Of a DNA stretch of 64,000 nucleotides, positions 35,101 to 43,435 are shown piece after piece. Position 1 is the first letter of the stretch; every line of letters begins with the position of its first letter. The stretch comes from Selenomonadales bacterium 4137-cl (GTDB taxonomy: Bacteria; Bacillota; Negativicutes; Sporomusales; UBA7701): positions 1,834,501 through 1,898,500 of the forward strand of contig JAUOZS010000001.1 of NCBI GenBank assembly GCA_032334055.1. Direction: 5' to 3'. The notes under the pieces are model-generated. The model ran no database searches. It had not been told where the DNA came from and saw only the letters and a list, made by a program, of their open reading frames with translations. Both the position numbers and the translations under genes were made by a program.

Positions 35101-35722
35101 GCGGGTGCAGCTTGTGGCCGGCGACGAACGCCCGCACCCACTCCCTGTCCGTCTTCGAATACTCCCTCAGCGCCCAGCCGATCGCCTTGTTGAGGAAAAA
35201 CTCCTTCGTCCCGCACGTATTGCGAATTACAAGACCGAGCACCTCCGTGTCGGTCTTTTCCTTATACTTGAGCTGAAACAGGATCGCCGTGCGCGCCAGC
35301 CAAAGATTCTCCCCCGTAGACCACCCCACTACATAGCTGCCGACCAGCTCCGGGCGCCGGGCGCACAAATCCCCCACGATCACCGCCGCCAGAGCGTCCA
35401 CCGTATCCCACCACGACTTCGCCGTCACCAGCCCCGCCAGGCGGCCGATATCGTCCGCCGCCACGCGGCCCTTAACCGCCGCCAGGTAATCGCACGCCAG
35501 GTACTGGAACTCCCTCTCCGGCAGCGCCCACAGCCTCGCCACCAGCCCCCAGTCCACCGCCGCCGCCTGCCGCGCTCCGCGCAGGAAATCGCGCTGCAGC
35601 GCCGCCCTCTCCGGCTTGCTTATCCCCAGAAACGGAAACTTATCCTTCATATACGCCGCCATGAAACCCGCCTTCGCCGGATTGCGTTGCGCGTAGAAAG
35701 CCGCTATCAGCTCCTCGGTCAT
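35066..35722 (-). CDS. AlkD-like DNA alkylation repair protein
   Basis: 218-aa HEAT-repeat-like helical protein of the AlkC/AlkD DNA glycosylase family, which removes bulky or cationic alkylated bases. Conserved segments include EREFQYLACDYL, KSWWDTVDALA, NLWLARTAILFQLKYK and FFLNKAIGWALREYSKTD; the WWDTVD motif and the basic-aromatic patches match the DNA-binding face of AlkD. Length is normal. It is convergent with the MerR gene and codirectional with the LysR gene. Confidence 0.92.
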   Translation of the reverse strand: MTEELIAAFYAQRNPAKAGFMAAYMKDKFPFLGISKPERAALQRDFLRGARQAAAVDWGLVARLWALPEREFQYLACDYLAAVKGRVAADDIGRLAGLVTAKSWWDTVDALAAVIVGDLCARRPELVGSYVVGWSTGENLWLARTAILFQLKYKEKTDTEVLGLVIRNTCGTKEFFLNKAIGWALREYSKTDREWVRAFVAGHKLHPLSVREGSKYLT

Positions 35723-35751
35723 ATCGTCACCGCTTTCACTTCGTTTTTATC

Positions 35752-36642
35752 TTACCGGCCCCGCTTCGCCAGGCGGCCGAACAGCTCCACGATATTGCCG
35801 GTGGCCGCGGAGGCCAGGGCGGGGTTGTAGAGTAGCGCCACCTCGGCCCGCTCGGGGATGCCGTCCAATTCGACATAACGGAGATTGAGCCTGTATCCCT
35901 CGCGCACCCCCGACGGCACCACCGAATAGCCGAGCTTGCTCTCCACCAGGCGAAGAATGGTGTTGATCTGGCTCGTCTCGTGCGCCTTGCGGGGCGCAAA
36001 GCCGGCGGCGCGGCAGATGGCGAAAATGGTGTCCACCATCGCCGGTGCGCACTCGCGGCTGAAACAGATGAACGGCTCATCGGCAAGATCGCGGAGGGCG
36101 AGCTCGCTTTTGGCCGCGAGGGGATGGTCGGCAGAAATCACCAGCGAAAAAGTCTCCGAAAGCACCGGGAAAGAGACCAGCCGTTCGTCGGCAACCGGGC
36201 TGCGGACAAGCCCCAGGTCGATGCGTCCGGCCCTGAGCGCCTCCACCTGGGCCTGGTTGGGCATCTCCTCCAGCATTGTGGATATTTGGGGGTATTCCCT
36301 GCCAAGCTCGGTCAGCAGCGACGGCAGCAGCGAATGCATCACCGCGCCGACATAACCGATCCTCACCTGTCCGAGCGTACCCTGCCCGACCAGTTTCACC
36401 CGTTCCTCCAGGGCGGCGATCTGTTCGAACAGCAAAGCGGTCTCGCGCCGGAGGAACTCGCCCGCCGGCGTCAGCTTCACCGTGCGCTTGGTGCGCGCAA
36501 AAAGCTCGGCCCCCAGCTCCTCCTCCAGCCGCCGGATCTGCCGGCTCAGCGGCGGCTGGGCGATGAAAAGCCGCTCGGCCGCCCGGGCGAAATGGAGTTC
36601 CTCGGCCAGCACGAGGAAATACCGCAGCTTCTTGAGATCCAT
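35752..36642 (-). CDS. LysR family transcriptional regulator
   Basis: 296-aa regulator. The helix-turn-helix is MDLKKLRYFLVLAEELHFARAAERLFIAQPPLSRQIRRLEEELG; residues from about 90 onward form the periplasmic-binding-like effector domain (VRIGYVGAVMHSLLPSLL). ATG at 36642 fits an AGAGG ribosome site; the ORF extension to 36672 does not. It is divergent from the cupin gene at 36767, the usual arrangement for LysR control of a neighbour. The 124-bp gap has AT-rich inverted sequence (about 36655-36680) that could be the binding site. Confidence 0.92.
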   Translation of the reverse strand: MDLKKLRYFLVLAEELHFARAAERLFIAQPPLSRQIRRLEEELGAELFARTKRTVKLTPAGEFLRRETALLFEQIAALEERVKLVGQGTLGQVRIGYVGAVMHSLLPSLLTELGREYPQISTMLEEMPNQAQVEALRAGRIDLGLVRSPVADERLVSFPVLSETFSLVISADHPLAAKSELALRDLADEPFICFSRECAPAMVDTIFAICRAAGFAPRKAHETSQINTILRLVESKLGYSVVPSGVREGYRLNLRYVELDGIPERAEVALLYNPALASAATGNIVELFGRLAKRGR

Positions 36643-36704
36643 AAATACCTCTACAGTATTAATATAGCGCAAATAATATATTTCCCACGATTTTCCCGCT
36701 TGCT

Positions 36705-36710
36705 TATAAT
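36705..36710 (+). promoter_or_regulatory. -10 element of the cupin promoter
   Basis: TATAAT at 36705-36710, 57 bases before the cupin ATG. The -35 (about 36682-36687, TTCCCA) is poor, consistent with an activator such as the divergent LysR. Confidence 0.6.
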
Positions 36711-36766
36711 GATAGCAGAAGCCGGCCGCAATGGCGAGACCTTGCCGGCAACCGGGAGGGACGACA

Positions 36767-37108
36767 ATGGAAAAAAACTATGGGCATATGCAGATCATCA
36801 ACCTGGCAAGCATCGCGGACAACTGCCGCGAAAAATGGGCCAACTTCACCCTCAGCCGCGTCAACGGCTCACTGGTGCGGCTGGGCATCTTCGAGGGCGA
36901 ATTTCACTGGCACAAGCACGACCGGGAGGACGAATTCTTCTTCGTGGTCAGCGGCGAAATCCACATCGACCTCGCGGGAGAAACGGTCAACCTCAAAGCC
37001 GGCCAGGGGTACACGGTGACGCAGGGCGTCTCTCACCGCACGCGAGCCGACCGCCGGGCGACCGTCCTGATGGTCGAGGCGGATACCGTCAACCCGCGCG
37101 GGGATTAG
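36767..37108 (+). CDS. cupin domain protein
   Basis: 113-aa single-domain cupin. Motif 1 is FHWHKHDREDEFFFVVSGE, keeping the two His and one Glu metal ligands; motif 2 (AGQGYTVTQGVSHRTRA) keeps the later His. It likely binds a divalent metal, but enzymatic activity is unknown. ATG at 36767 has GGGAGGG six bases upstream. Divergent from, and probably regulated by, the LysR protein. Confidence 0.88.
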   Translation: MEKNYGHMQIINLASIADNCREKWANFTLSRVNGSLVRLGIFEGEFHWHKHDREDEFFFVVSGEIHIDLAGETVNLKAGQGYTVTQGVSHRTRADRRATVLMVEADTVNPRGD

Positions 37109-37138
37109 CCCGGCCCAACCCGGCCTTCCATCTCCGGT

Positions 37139-37167
37139 TTGACCGCCGGCCCTGCCAGAATTATACT
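37139..37167 (+). promoter_or_regulatory. sigma-A promoter of the PLP decarboxylase gene
   Basis: TTGACC (37139-37144) and TATACT (37162-37167) with a 17-base spacer, about 45 bases before the ATG at 37212. Confidence 0.78.
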
Positions 37168-37211
37168 ATTTATAGCGCGGTAATCCCGCATCCGTTAAGG
37201 AGGAACCCACC

Positions 37212-38609
37212 ATGCCCACCGAAACCATCTCCGACCGCTTCCGGCGCCATGCCGAAGACTGGGCCCTGTTCGAACAGGCCAAAGAATACGCCCTCGACTA
37301 CATGCGCACCGTCGCCGACCGCCCCGTTTACCCCGGCCGCGAGGCCGTCGCCGGGCTAGACGCCTTCCGCGAACCGCTGCCCGACGCCCCCGCCGACCCC
37401 CGCGACCTCCTCGCCCGCCTCCACCGCTGCGGCTCCCCGGCCACCGTCGCCCAGACCGGCGGCCGCTACTTCGGGTTCGTCAACGGCGGCGTCATCCCCG
37501 TCGCCCTCGCCGCCAGATGGCTGGGCGACACCTGGGACCAGAACGCCGCCCTGTACGTCATATCCCCCGTCACCGCCGTCCTCGAGGAAGTCTGCGAGGG
37601 CTGGCTCGTCGACCTGCTCGGCCTGCCCGCCGGCACCGCCGCCGGCTTTGTCAGCGGCACCTCCACCGCCAGCCTGTGCGGCCTCGCCGCCGGCCGCGAC
37701 TTCCTCCTCCGCCGCAAGGGCTGGGACGTGGGCGCCAACGGCCTGTTCGGCGCCCCCGAGCTCCGCGTCGTCCTCGGCGCCGGCGCCCACTCCACCGTCT
37801 ACAAGGCCCTCTCCATCCTCGGCCTCGGCAAAGACCGGCTCATCAAAGTGCCGGTCGACGACCAGGGCCGGATGCTGGCCGACAAACTCCCGCCCCTCGA
37901 CGATAACACCCTCCTCATCCTCCAGGCAGGCAACGTCAGCACCGGCGCCTTCGACCCCTTCGCCGCCATCTGCCCCCGCGCCCGCGACGCAGGCGCCTGG
38001 GTCCACGTCGACGGCGCCTTCGGCCTGTGGGCCGCCGCCTCCCCCGAACTCCGCCCTCTCACCGCCGGCGTCGACCTCGCCGACTCCTGGTCGGCTGACG
38101 CCCACAAAACGCTCAACGCCCCCTACGACAACGGCATCGTCTTCTGCCGCCACCGCGACGCCCTCGCCCAGGCGATGAGCATGACCGGCTCCTACATCGT
38201 CTACAGCGACCAGCGCGACGGCATGATCTACACCGCCGACATGTCCCGGCGGGCGCGGGCCGTCGAACTGTGGGCCTCCCTCCTCGCCCTCGGCCGCACC
38301 GGCGCGGCCCAACTCGTCGGGGACCTCTGCCGCAAAGCCCGCCGCTTCGCCGCCGGACTCGAAAAACAAGGCTTCCGCATCTTAAACGACGTCTGCTTCA
38401 ATCAGGTCCTCGTCGCCTGCTGTGACGAAGCCGCGACGAAAATAACCCTCGAAAAACTCCAGCAGTCGGGCGAGTGCTGGTGCGGCCCCGCCCAGTGGCA
38501 GAACGAAACCGTAATCCGCATCAGCGTCTGCTCCTACCGCACCACCGACGAAGACATCGACCGCTCGATCCAAGCCTTCGTCAAAGCAAGGGGCCGCGCG
38601 GAAACCTAA
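37212..38609 (+). CDS. group II pyridoxal-dependent decarboxylase family protein
   Basis: 465-aa fold-type I PLP enzyme of the aromatic-L-amino-acid/glutamate/2,4-diaminobutyrate decarboxylase group. The PLP lysine is K299 in WSADAHKTLNAPYDNG; GFVSGTSTASLCGLAAGRD and WVHVDGAFGLWAA, with the PLP-pyridine aspartate, are present. Substrate cannot be decided from these motifs alone. ATG at 37212 follows AAGGAGG. It has its own promoter and terminator. Confidence 0.88.
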   Translation: MPTETISDRFRRHAEDWALFEQAKEYALDYMRTVADRPVYPGREAVAGLDAFREPLPDAPADPRDLLARLHRCGSPATVAQTGGRYFGFVNGGVIPVALAARWLGDTWDQNAALYVISPVTAVLEEVCEGWLVDLLGLPAGTAAGFVSGTSTASLCGLAAGRDFLLRRKGWDVGANGLFGAPELRVVLGAGAHSTVYKALSILGLGKDRLIKVPVDDQGRMLADKLPPLDDNTLLILQAGNVSTGAFDPFAAICPRARDAGAWVHVDGAFGLWAAASPELRPLTAGVDLADSWSADAHKTLNAPYDNGIVFCRHRDALAQAMSMTGSYIVYSDQRDGMIYTADMSRRARAVELWASLLALGRTGAAQLVGDLCRKARRFAAGLEKQGFRILNDVCFNQVLVACCDEAATKITLEKLQQSGECWCGPAQWQNETVIRISVCSYRTTDEDIDRSIQAFVKARGRAET

Positions 38610-38616
38610 ACACACA

Positions 38617-38647
38617 AAAAGCCGCCGTGCACCCACGGCGGCTTTTC
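38617..38647. terminator. bidirectional terminator between PLP decarboxylase and ParB-like gene
   Basis: AAAAGCCGCCGTG and complement around a short loop, with A- and T-runs on the two sides, between convergent genes. Confidence 0.85.
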
Positions 38648-39772
38648 CTATGCCTCTTTCCCCTGCTCCAGCGCGGCCTTCAGCCGCGCCAGCTCCGCCG
38701 CGCGGGCCTCAACGGCCGCCAGCAGCCGCTCCCGCTCCGCGCCTTCCAACGCGCCCAAAGCGGCCAGCGCCTCCGGTGTGAGCGCCTCGACCGCCGGCAC
38801 AGCCAACAACCGCGCCACCTCAGCCGCAACAGAGGCGGCCTTGGCGTCCCCGTCCGCGGTCAACCCTGCGGCCGCTTCCGACCCGTCCGGTTCCGCCGCG
38901 GCCCCTGCGCCCGCCGGCGCCGCCGTCGCAGCCACAGCCGCCTGCGCCGGCGCGCCGGCACTCGCCACGTCCGCCGCCGGCGCCGTCTCAGCCTCCGCAT
39001 TCCGGGCGGCCGCGGCCTTCGCCAGCTCCTGACGGCGCTCGGCGTCCACGCTTAAAGCCACCAGCTCATGGCAGGGCATCTTCAGGAACCGCTCCTTCGT
39101 CGCCGCATCAAACCCCTCGTCCATAAACAGGCCGGCGATCCGCTTCGCGTCCCTCGCGCTCCGCTGGTCCCTGGCCACCTTTAGCGCCAGATGATCGCGG
39201 TACGCCAGCGGCACATCCTTCATACCCAGAGCCTGGTCCTCCGACAGCTTGCCGGCGAGAATCTCCGGCCCGGCGTGGATTATCTTCCTGACCTCCGGGC
39301 CGAACACCAACAGGGCCAGCTTATTGGTGATATACTTCTCCGACTTGCCCAGCCGGCTCGCCAGAAACTTCTTCGAAACCTGCCACTTCTCCCCGTCGAG
39401 CAGCTTCTGGAAGCCCTCCGCCTCCTCGATCGGCGTGAAATCCCGCCGCTGGATGTTCTCGGTCAACTGCTCGAAATAAATATCCAGCTCGTCGGTATTA
39501 TCAGACAGGATGCACGGGATTTTCCGGAAGCCCAACAGCTTCAGCGCCTTGTAGCGCCGGTTGCCGAACACGATCTTGTAGCGGCCGTACTTCGCCTTAT
39601 AAACCTTGATCGGGTTCAGAAGCCCGACCTCGCGGATGCTCTCCGCCAGCTCGTCGATCGCCGTCTTATCGAACTCGCGGCGCGGCTGCTCGCTATCCTC
39701 GTCGATCAGATTGATATCGATCTCCACCAGTTTCACTGCTAATATCCTCTCCCGCTTGTCCCGTTTCGCCAT
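38648..39772 (-). CDS. ParB/RepB/Spo0J-like protein (solitary)
   Basis: 374-aa protein. Residues 13-110 are a ParB N-terminal nuclease-like/CTPase-type domain (INLIDEDSEQPRREFD, NPIKVYKAKYGRYKIVFGNRRYKALKLLG, TENIQRRDFTPIEEAEGF), followed by a helix-turn-helix (SKKFLASRLGKSEKYITNKLALL). The last ~110 residues are very rich in Ala/Glu and probably a flexible or coiled tail. No parA is adjacent and no parS-like palindrome was seen, so it may not be the chromosomal ParB. ATG at 39772 lacks a clear ribosome site; GTG at 39736 behind GGGAGAGG is an alternative start. Confidence 0.82.
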   Translation of the reverse strand: MAKRDKRERILAVKLVEIDINLIDEDSEQPRREFDKTAIDELAESIREVGLLNPIKVYKAKYGRYKIVFGNRRYKALKLLGFRKIPCILSDNTDELDIYFEQLTENIQRRDFTPIEEAEGFQKLLDGEKWQVSKKFLASRLGKSEKYITNKLALLVFGPEVRKIIHAGPEILAGKLSEDQALGMKDVPLAYRDHLALKVARDQRSARDAKRIAGLFMDEGFDAATKERFLKMPCHELVALSVDAERRQELAKAAAARNAEAETAPAADVASAGAPAQAAVAATAAPAGAGAAAEPDGSEAAAGLTADGDAKAASVAAEVARLLAVPAVEALTPEALAALGALEGAERERLLAAVEARAAELARLKAALEQGKEA

Positions 39773-39893
39773 TCATTTCGACGGCCCCCCGCTTATTCCT
39801 GCCCGCCCGCCGCCGGCCGCCGGAAAATCAGGGCTCGCCCCATTCCCCGCAGCCGCGCCAAAGACCTTCGACCCGTAAATGTTTCCCAGGGGA

Positions 39894-39923
39894 TTGACAC
39901 CCCGCAGGTTCCTGCTATATAAT
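39894..39923 (+). promoter_or_regulatory. sigma-A promoter of the tyrosine T-box transcript
   Basis: TTGACA (39894-39899) and TATAAT (39918-39923) are 18 bases apart; a start near 39930 fits the T-box that follows. Confidence 0.82.
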
Positions 39924-39942
39924 TGCTGTAAATACATACCAA

Positions 39943-40208
39943 AAATGCCATGATCGGGAGAAGTAAGTTTTTCGGGCCCTCCAGAGAGCCGGTGGCTGGT
40001 GCGAACCGGCGGGCAGACTGACTGAAATACACCCGTGAGCAGCAGGTCGAACCTTCCAGTAGACCGCGCCGGACGCCACCGTTAACAGGCTAGGGTATCG
40101 GAACCCTTAGGTTCCCGCACCCGAAACGAGCGGCTTGCCTCCAAGCAAGCAGGGTGGTACCACGGCTTCATATCCCGTCCCTGTAGAAATACAGTGACGG
40201 GATTTTTT
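39943..40208 (+). promoter_or_regulatory. T-box leader, specifier UAC (Tyr)
   Basis: Stem I shows the usual AGAGAGCCGGUGGCUGGUG-type region (about 39982-40000). Aligned to the ileS T-box by the distance to the conserved GAGC, the specifier is UAC at 40028-40030 within GAAAUACACC. The antiterminator sequence AGGGTGGTACCACGG is at 40151-40165. The terminator TCCCGTC...GACGGGA (40172-40202) is followed by six T. It should respond to uncharged tRNA-Tyr. Confidence 0.88.
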
Positions 40209-40240
40209 ATTTGCCAAAACAAAAAAAGGAGTGGTTATCG

Positions 40241-41689
40241 ATGTCCATAGTCAACTTCTATCAGGGCGAATCCATCCCCCTCGAACTCCACAAGGTCCGC
40301 ATCGTCCAGAAACTCTCCCTCGTCCCCGTCGAGCGCCGCCTCGCGGCCATCGCCGAAGCCGGCAACAACACCTTCCTCCTCAAAAACAACGACGTATTCC
40401 TCGACATGCTCACCGACAGCGGCGTAAACGCCATGAGCGACAGGCAGCTAGCAGCCATGATGGAAGCCGACGACAGCTACGCCGGCTCGGCCACCTTCAC
40501 CAAGCTCGAAGCCAGAATTAACGACATCTTCGGCAAAAAATACGTCCTCCCCGCCCACCAGGGGCGAGCCTGCGAAAACATCATCTCCCAGGCGTTCGTC
40601 CGGCCCGGCACCATCGTGCCCATGAACTACCACTTCACCACCAGCAAAGCCCACGTCGTCATCAACGGCGGCGCCGTCGAAGAACTCATCATCGACGAAG
40701 GCACCGCCGTAACCAGCGACCACCCCTTCAAAGGCAACATGGACACCGGCAAACTCGCCGCCCTCATCGAACAGCACGGCGCCGACAAAATCGCCTTCGT
40801 CCGCATCGAAACCGGCACCAACCTCATCGGCGGCCAGCCCCATTCGCTCGCCAACCTGCGCGAAATCCGCCGCGTCTGCGACCGATACGGCGTCATCATC
40901 GTCTTCGACGCCAGCCTCCTGGCCGACAACCTCCACTTCATCAAAACCCGCGAGCCCGAATGTAAAGACATGACCATCCGTCAGATCAGCCGCGCCATCG
41001 CCGACCTCACCGACATCATCTACTTCTCCGCCCGCAAGCTCGGCTGCGCCCGCGGCGGCGTCATCTGCACCAACAGCGAAGAAGCCTACCTCAAAATGCG
41101 CGAACTCGTCACCCTCTACGAAGGCTTCCTCACCTACGGCGGCATGTCCGTGCGCGAAATCGAAGCCATCGCCGTCGGCCTCGACGAAACCATGGACGAA
41201 GACATGGTCAGCCAGGGCCCGCAGTTCATCGCCTTCATGGTCGAAGAACTCGCCAAACGCGGCGTGCCCGTCATCACCCCTCCCGGTGGCCTCGGCTGCC
41301 ACATCGACGCCCGCCGGTTCCTCCCCCACGTCCCCCAGCAGCAGTACACCGCCGCCGCCCTCGCCGCCGCCGTCTACCTGGCCGGCGGCATCCGCGGCAT
41401 GGAGCGCGGCACCATGTCCGAAGCCCGCGACGAACAGGGCAACGAAACCTTCGCCAAAATGGAGCTCGTCCGCCTGGCCATGCCACGGCGCGTCTTTACC
41501 CTCTCCCAGGTCAAGTACGCCGTCGACCGCATCGCCTGGCTCTACGACAACCGCGCCCTCGTCGGCGGCCTCGCCTTCACCGAAGAGCCCAAACTCCTGC
41601 GCTTCTTCTTCGGCAAGCTCGCCCCCGTCTCCGGCTGGCAAGCCGAACTCGCCGCCAAATTCCGCCAGGACTTCGGCGAAAGCCTCTAA
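40241..41689 (+). CDS. tyrosine phenol-lyase / tryptophanase family beta-lyase
   Basis: 482-aa PLP enzyme of the TPL/TnaA family, which cleaves aromatic amino acids to phenol or indole plus pyruvate and ammonia, reversibly. Conserved: TFLLKNNDVFLDMLTDSG, Y80 in SYAGS, R109 in HQGR, F132-T133, N194 in NLIGGQP, D223 (PLP ring) and K266 (Schiff base, SARKLG). The Arg that usually follows the PLP aspartate by three residues (DATR in TPL, DSAR in TnaA) is Leu226 here. ATG at 40241 follows AAAGGAG. The Tyr T-box upstream argues for a tyrosine-linked substrate, but this protein is divergent, so substrate is not settled. Confidence 0.85.
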   Translation: MSIVNFYQGESIPLELHKVRIVQKLSLVPVERRLAAIAEAGNNTFLLKNNDVFLDMLTDSGVNAMSDRQLAAMMEADDSYAGSATFTKLEARINDIFGKKYVLPAHQGRACENIISQAFVRPGTIVPMNYHFTTSKAHVVINGGAVEELIIDEGTAVTSDHPFKGNMDTGKLAALIEQHGADKIAFVRIETGTNLIGGQPHSLANLREIRRVCDRYGVIIVFDASLLADNLHFIKTREPECKDMTIRQISRAIADLTDIIYFSARKLGCARGGVICTNSEEAYLKMRELVTLYEGFLTYGGMSVREIEAIAVGLDETMDEDMVSQGPQFIAFMVEELAKRGVPVITPPGGLGCHIDARRFLPHVPQQQYTAAALAAAVYLAGGIRGMERGTMSEARDEQGNETFAKMELVRLAMPRRVFTLSQVKYAVDRIAWLYDNRALVGGLAFTEEPKLLRFFFGKLAPVSGWQAELAAKFRQDFGESL

Positions 41690-41698
41690 CCAGCAAGC

Positions 41699-41729
41699 AA
41701 AGACCGGCCGGAACACCGGCCGGTCTTTT
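41699..41729. terminator. bidirectional terminator after the T-box-regulated gene
   Basis: AAAGACCGGCCGG and complement around a four-base loop, then TTTT; convergent with the nitroreductase gene. Confidence 0.85.
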
Positions 41730-41736
41730 CATACCC

Positions 41737-42297
41737 TCACCTGATAATCGTCACCGTGCCCTCCCGGCGCGGCGCCGCATCCGGCAACCCCGCGGCCGGA
41801 TAACCGAACGCCCCCGACGCGTACACCCTGTACCCCGGCGGCAGCGCCAGCTCGGCGGCCAGCGCCTTGCCGTCCGCGCCGTCGAAAATGAACTTCACCG
41901 CGTGAATCCAGCACGACCCCACCCCCAGCGACGCCGCCGCCAGAAACATATTCCCCAGCGCCAGCGCACAGTTCTCCACCGTCGTCAGCGCCTGCTCGTC
42001 GCCCGACACCACGATCAGCGTCGGCGCGCCGTAAAAAACGCTGAACCCCTCGGCCCTGGCCCGCTCCTCGAACACCTTGTTTCCTGACCGCAGAAACCCC
42101 TCCCGGCAGGCCTCGTTGATCCTGTCCAGCAGCTCCTTGCGCTGCACCACCGAAAAATGCCACGCCTGCTGGCCCATGCCGCTCGGCGCGAACCGGCCCG
42201 CCTCCAGAATGGCTTGCAACTCCTCCGGCCCGATCTGCTCCGGCCGGTAAGCCCGAACACTGCGCCGCGCCGCGATCGTCCGCAAAGTCTCGTTCAT
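41737..42297 (-). CDS. nitroreductase family protein (second copy)
   Basis: 186-aa FMN nitroreductase-fold protein: RRSVRAYRPEQI, ApSGMGQQAWHFSVV, LGVGSCWIHAVKFIF and a C-terminal glycine-rich strand are conserved. It is not closely similar to the protein at 14105-14635 outside these motifs. ATG at 42297 has AGGAGGG six bases upstream. It is divergent from the superoxide dismutase gene; a shared stress role is plausible but not shown. Confidence 0.88.
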   Translation of the reverse strand: MNETLRTIAARRSVRAYRPEQIGPEELQAILEAGRFAPSGMGQQAWHFSVVQRKELLDRINEACREGFLRSGNKVFEERARAEGFSVFYGAPTLIVVSGDEQALTTVENCALALGNMFLAAASLGVGSCWIHAVKFIFDGADGKALAAELALPPGYRVYASGAFGYPAAGLPDAAPRREGTVTIIR

Positions 42298-42434
42298 CGC
42301 TTTCCCTCCTGAACCCATTTCCCCCTATTATCCGCACCTGCCGCCGTCCTATACCAGCCGCCCGTCACAACCCTCCCCCTCGCGAATACCATATAACATA
42401 AACACCCATTATCGCTACGGGAGGGTTGAACACC

Positions 42435-43106
42435 TTGGAAACCGACACCCTTAGGCATTACGTCCCCGCCGGCAAACACCGCCTGCCTCCCCTACCCTAT
42501 CCCTACGACGCCCTCGAACCCGTCATCGGCGCCGCCACGCTCCGCTTCCACCACGACCACCACCACAAAGCCTACGTCGACGGCCTCAACAAAGCCGAGC
42601 TGGCGCTCGTCGACGCGCGAACCGGCGACGACTTCGCCTATGTGAAGTACTGGGAAAACGAACTCGCCTACAACGGCTCGGGGCACATCCTCCACAGCAT
42701 CTACTGGACGGTCATGGCGCCCCCCGACTGCGGCGGCGAGCCCGGCCCCTGCGCCACCCGGGAAATCGAAAAATACTTCGGCGGCCTCGGCCCCTTCTGC
42801 CGGCAATTCGTCGCCGCCACCGTCAAAGTCGAAGCCTCCGGCTGGGGGGTGCTCGCCTGGAACCCCGCCTGGCATCACCTGGAAATCCTCACCGCCGAAA
42901 AACACCAAAACCTCACCCAGTGGGGCGTCGCCCCCATCCTCGTCGCCGACGTCTGGGAACACGCCTACTACCTCGACTACCAGTACCGGCGCGAGGAATA
43001 CGTCCGCGAATGGCTCAAGCTCATCAACTGGTGCGAGGTCGAAAACCGCCTCCTCCTAGCCATGGAAGGCCGCCTGCCCCTGCTGGCGGCAAACCTCGCC
43101 GACTGA
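42435..43106 (+). CDS. Fe/Mn superoxide dismutase
   Basis: 223-aa superoxide dismutase. The N-terminal metal site is in LRFHHDHHHKAYVDGL, the second ligand in GHILHSIYW, and the C-terminal pair in ADVWEHAYYLDYQYRREEYV (Asp and His). Metal choice (Fe or Mn) cannot be decided. TTG at 42435 is nine bases after GGGAGGG; the TTG at 42426 touches it and is rejected. For an anaerobe this is an oxygen-defence gene. Ends in a strong terminator. Confidence 0.93.
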   Translation: METDTLRHYVPAGKHRLPPLPYPYDALEPVIGAATLRFHHDHHHKAYVDGLNKAELALVDARTGDDFAYVKYWENELAYNGSGHILHSIYWTVMAPPDCGGEPGPCATREIEKYFGGLGPFCRQFVAATVKVEASGWGVLAWNPAWHHLEILTAEKHQNLTQWGVAPILVADVWEHAYYLDYQYRREEYVREWLKLINWCEVENRLLLAMEGRLPLLAANLAD

Positions 43107-43111
43107 CCCGT

Positions 43112-43142
43112 GACCGGCCGGACTAATCCGGCCGGTCCTTTT
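43112..43142 (+). terminator. terminator of superoxide dismutase gene
   Basis: GACCGGCCGGA and complement around a four-base loop, followed by CTTTT. Confidence 0.85.
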
Positions 43143-43435
43143 CCGGCGCTCATCACGCGCCAGCCGTTCCGCAGGCCTCTCGCCCCATCCCGCCTCCGCC
43201 TTACCTCATCGCGACAATTACTTTTTTTCATGCAGGAATTTCCCTTCTCAAGAAGAATAGAAAAATTCATCAAAAACCCGAAAAACCCGGTGATATCGCT
43301 AAAACACTAGGTTTTACGACAAAATCCGACCAATATTGCATCGGCAGCCATTATTTCTGAGGATGGCAACACTGGCAGTCCTTGCTTTTTTTATTATTGG
43401 CAGCAAAAATCATAACATAAACAGGGGGAATATTC
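43143..43435. other. intergenic region upstream of membrane chemoreceptor
   Basis: AT-rich stretch with no credible gene. It carries GCAACACTGGCAGTCCTTGC but the GG-to-GC spacing is wrong for sigma-54, and no good sigma-28 box was seen. A GGGGGA Shine-Dalgarno lies just before the next gene. Nothing else assigned. Confidence 0.5.

Noticed and set aside
39772..39950. Possible parS site near the ParB-like gene
   Set aside because: No TGTTTCACGTGAAACA-like palindrome is present there.
40448..41716. 422-codon minus-strand frame opposite the TPL-like gene
   Set aside because: Same GC-bias pattern, no ribosome site, opposite a conserved enzyme.
43370..43400. Sigma-54-like sequence before the membrane chemoreceptor
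   Set aside because: GG and GC are eight bases apart instead of ten, so it does not fit a -24/-12 promoter.
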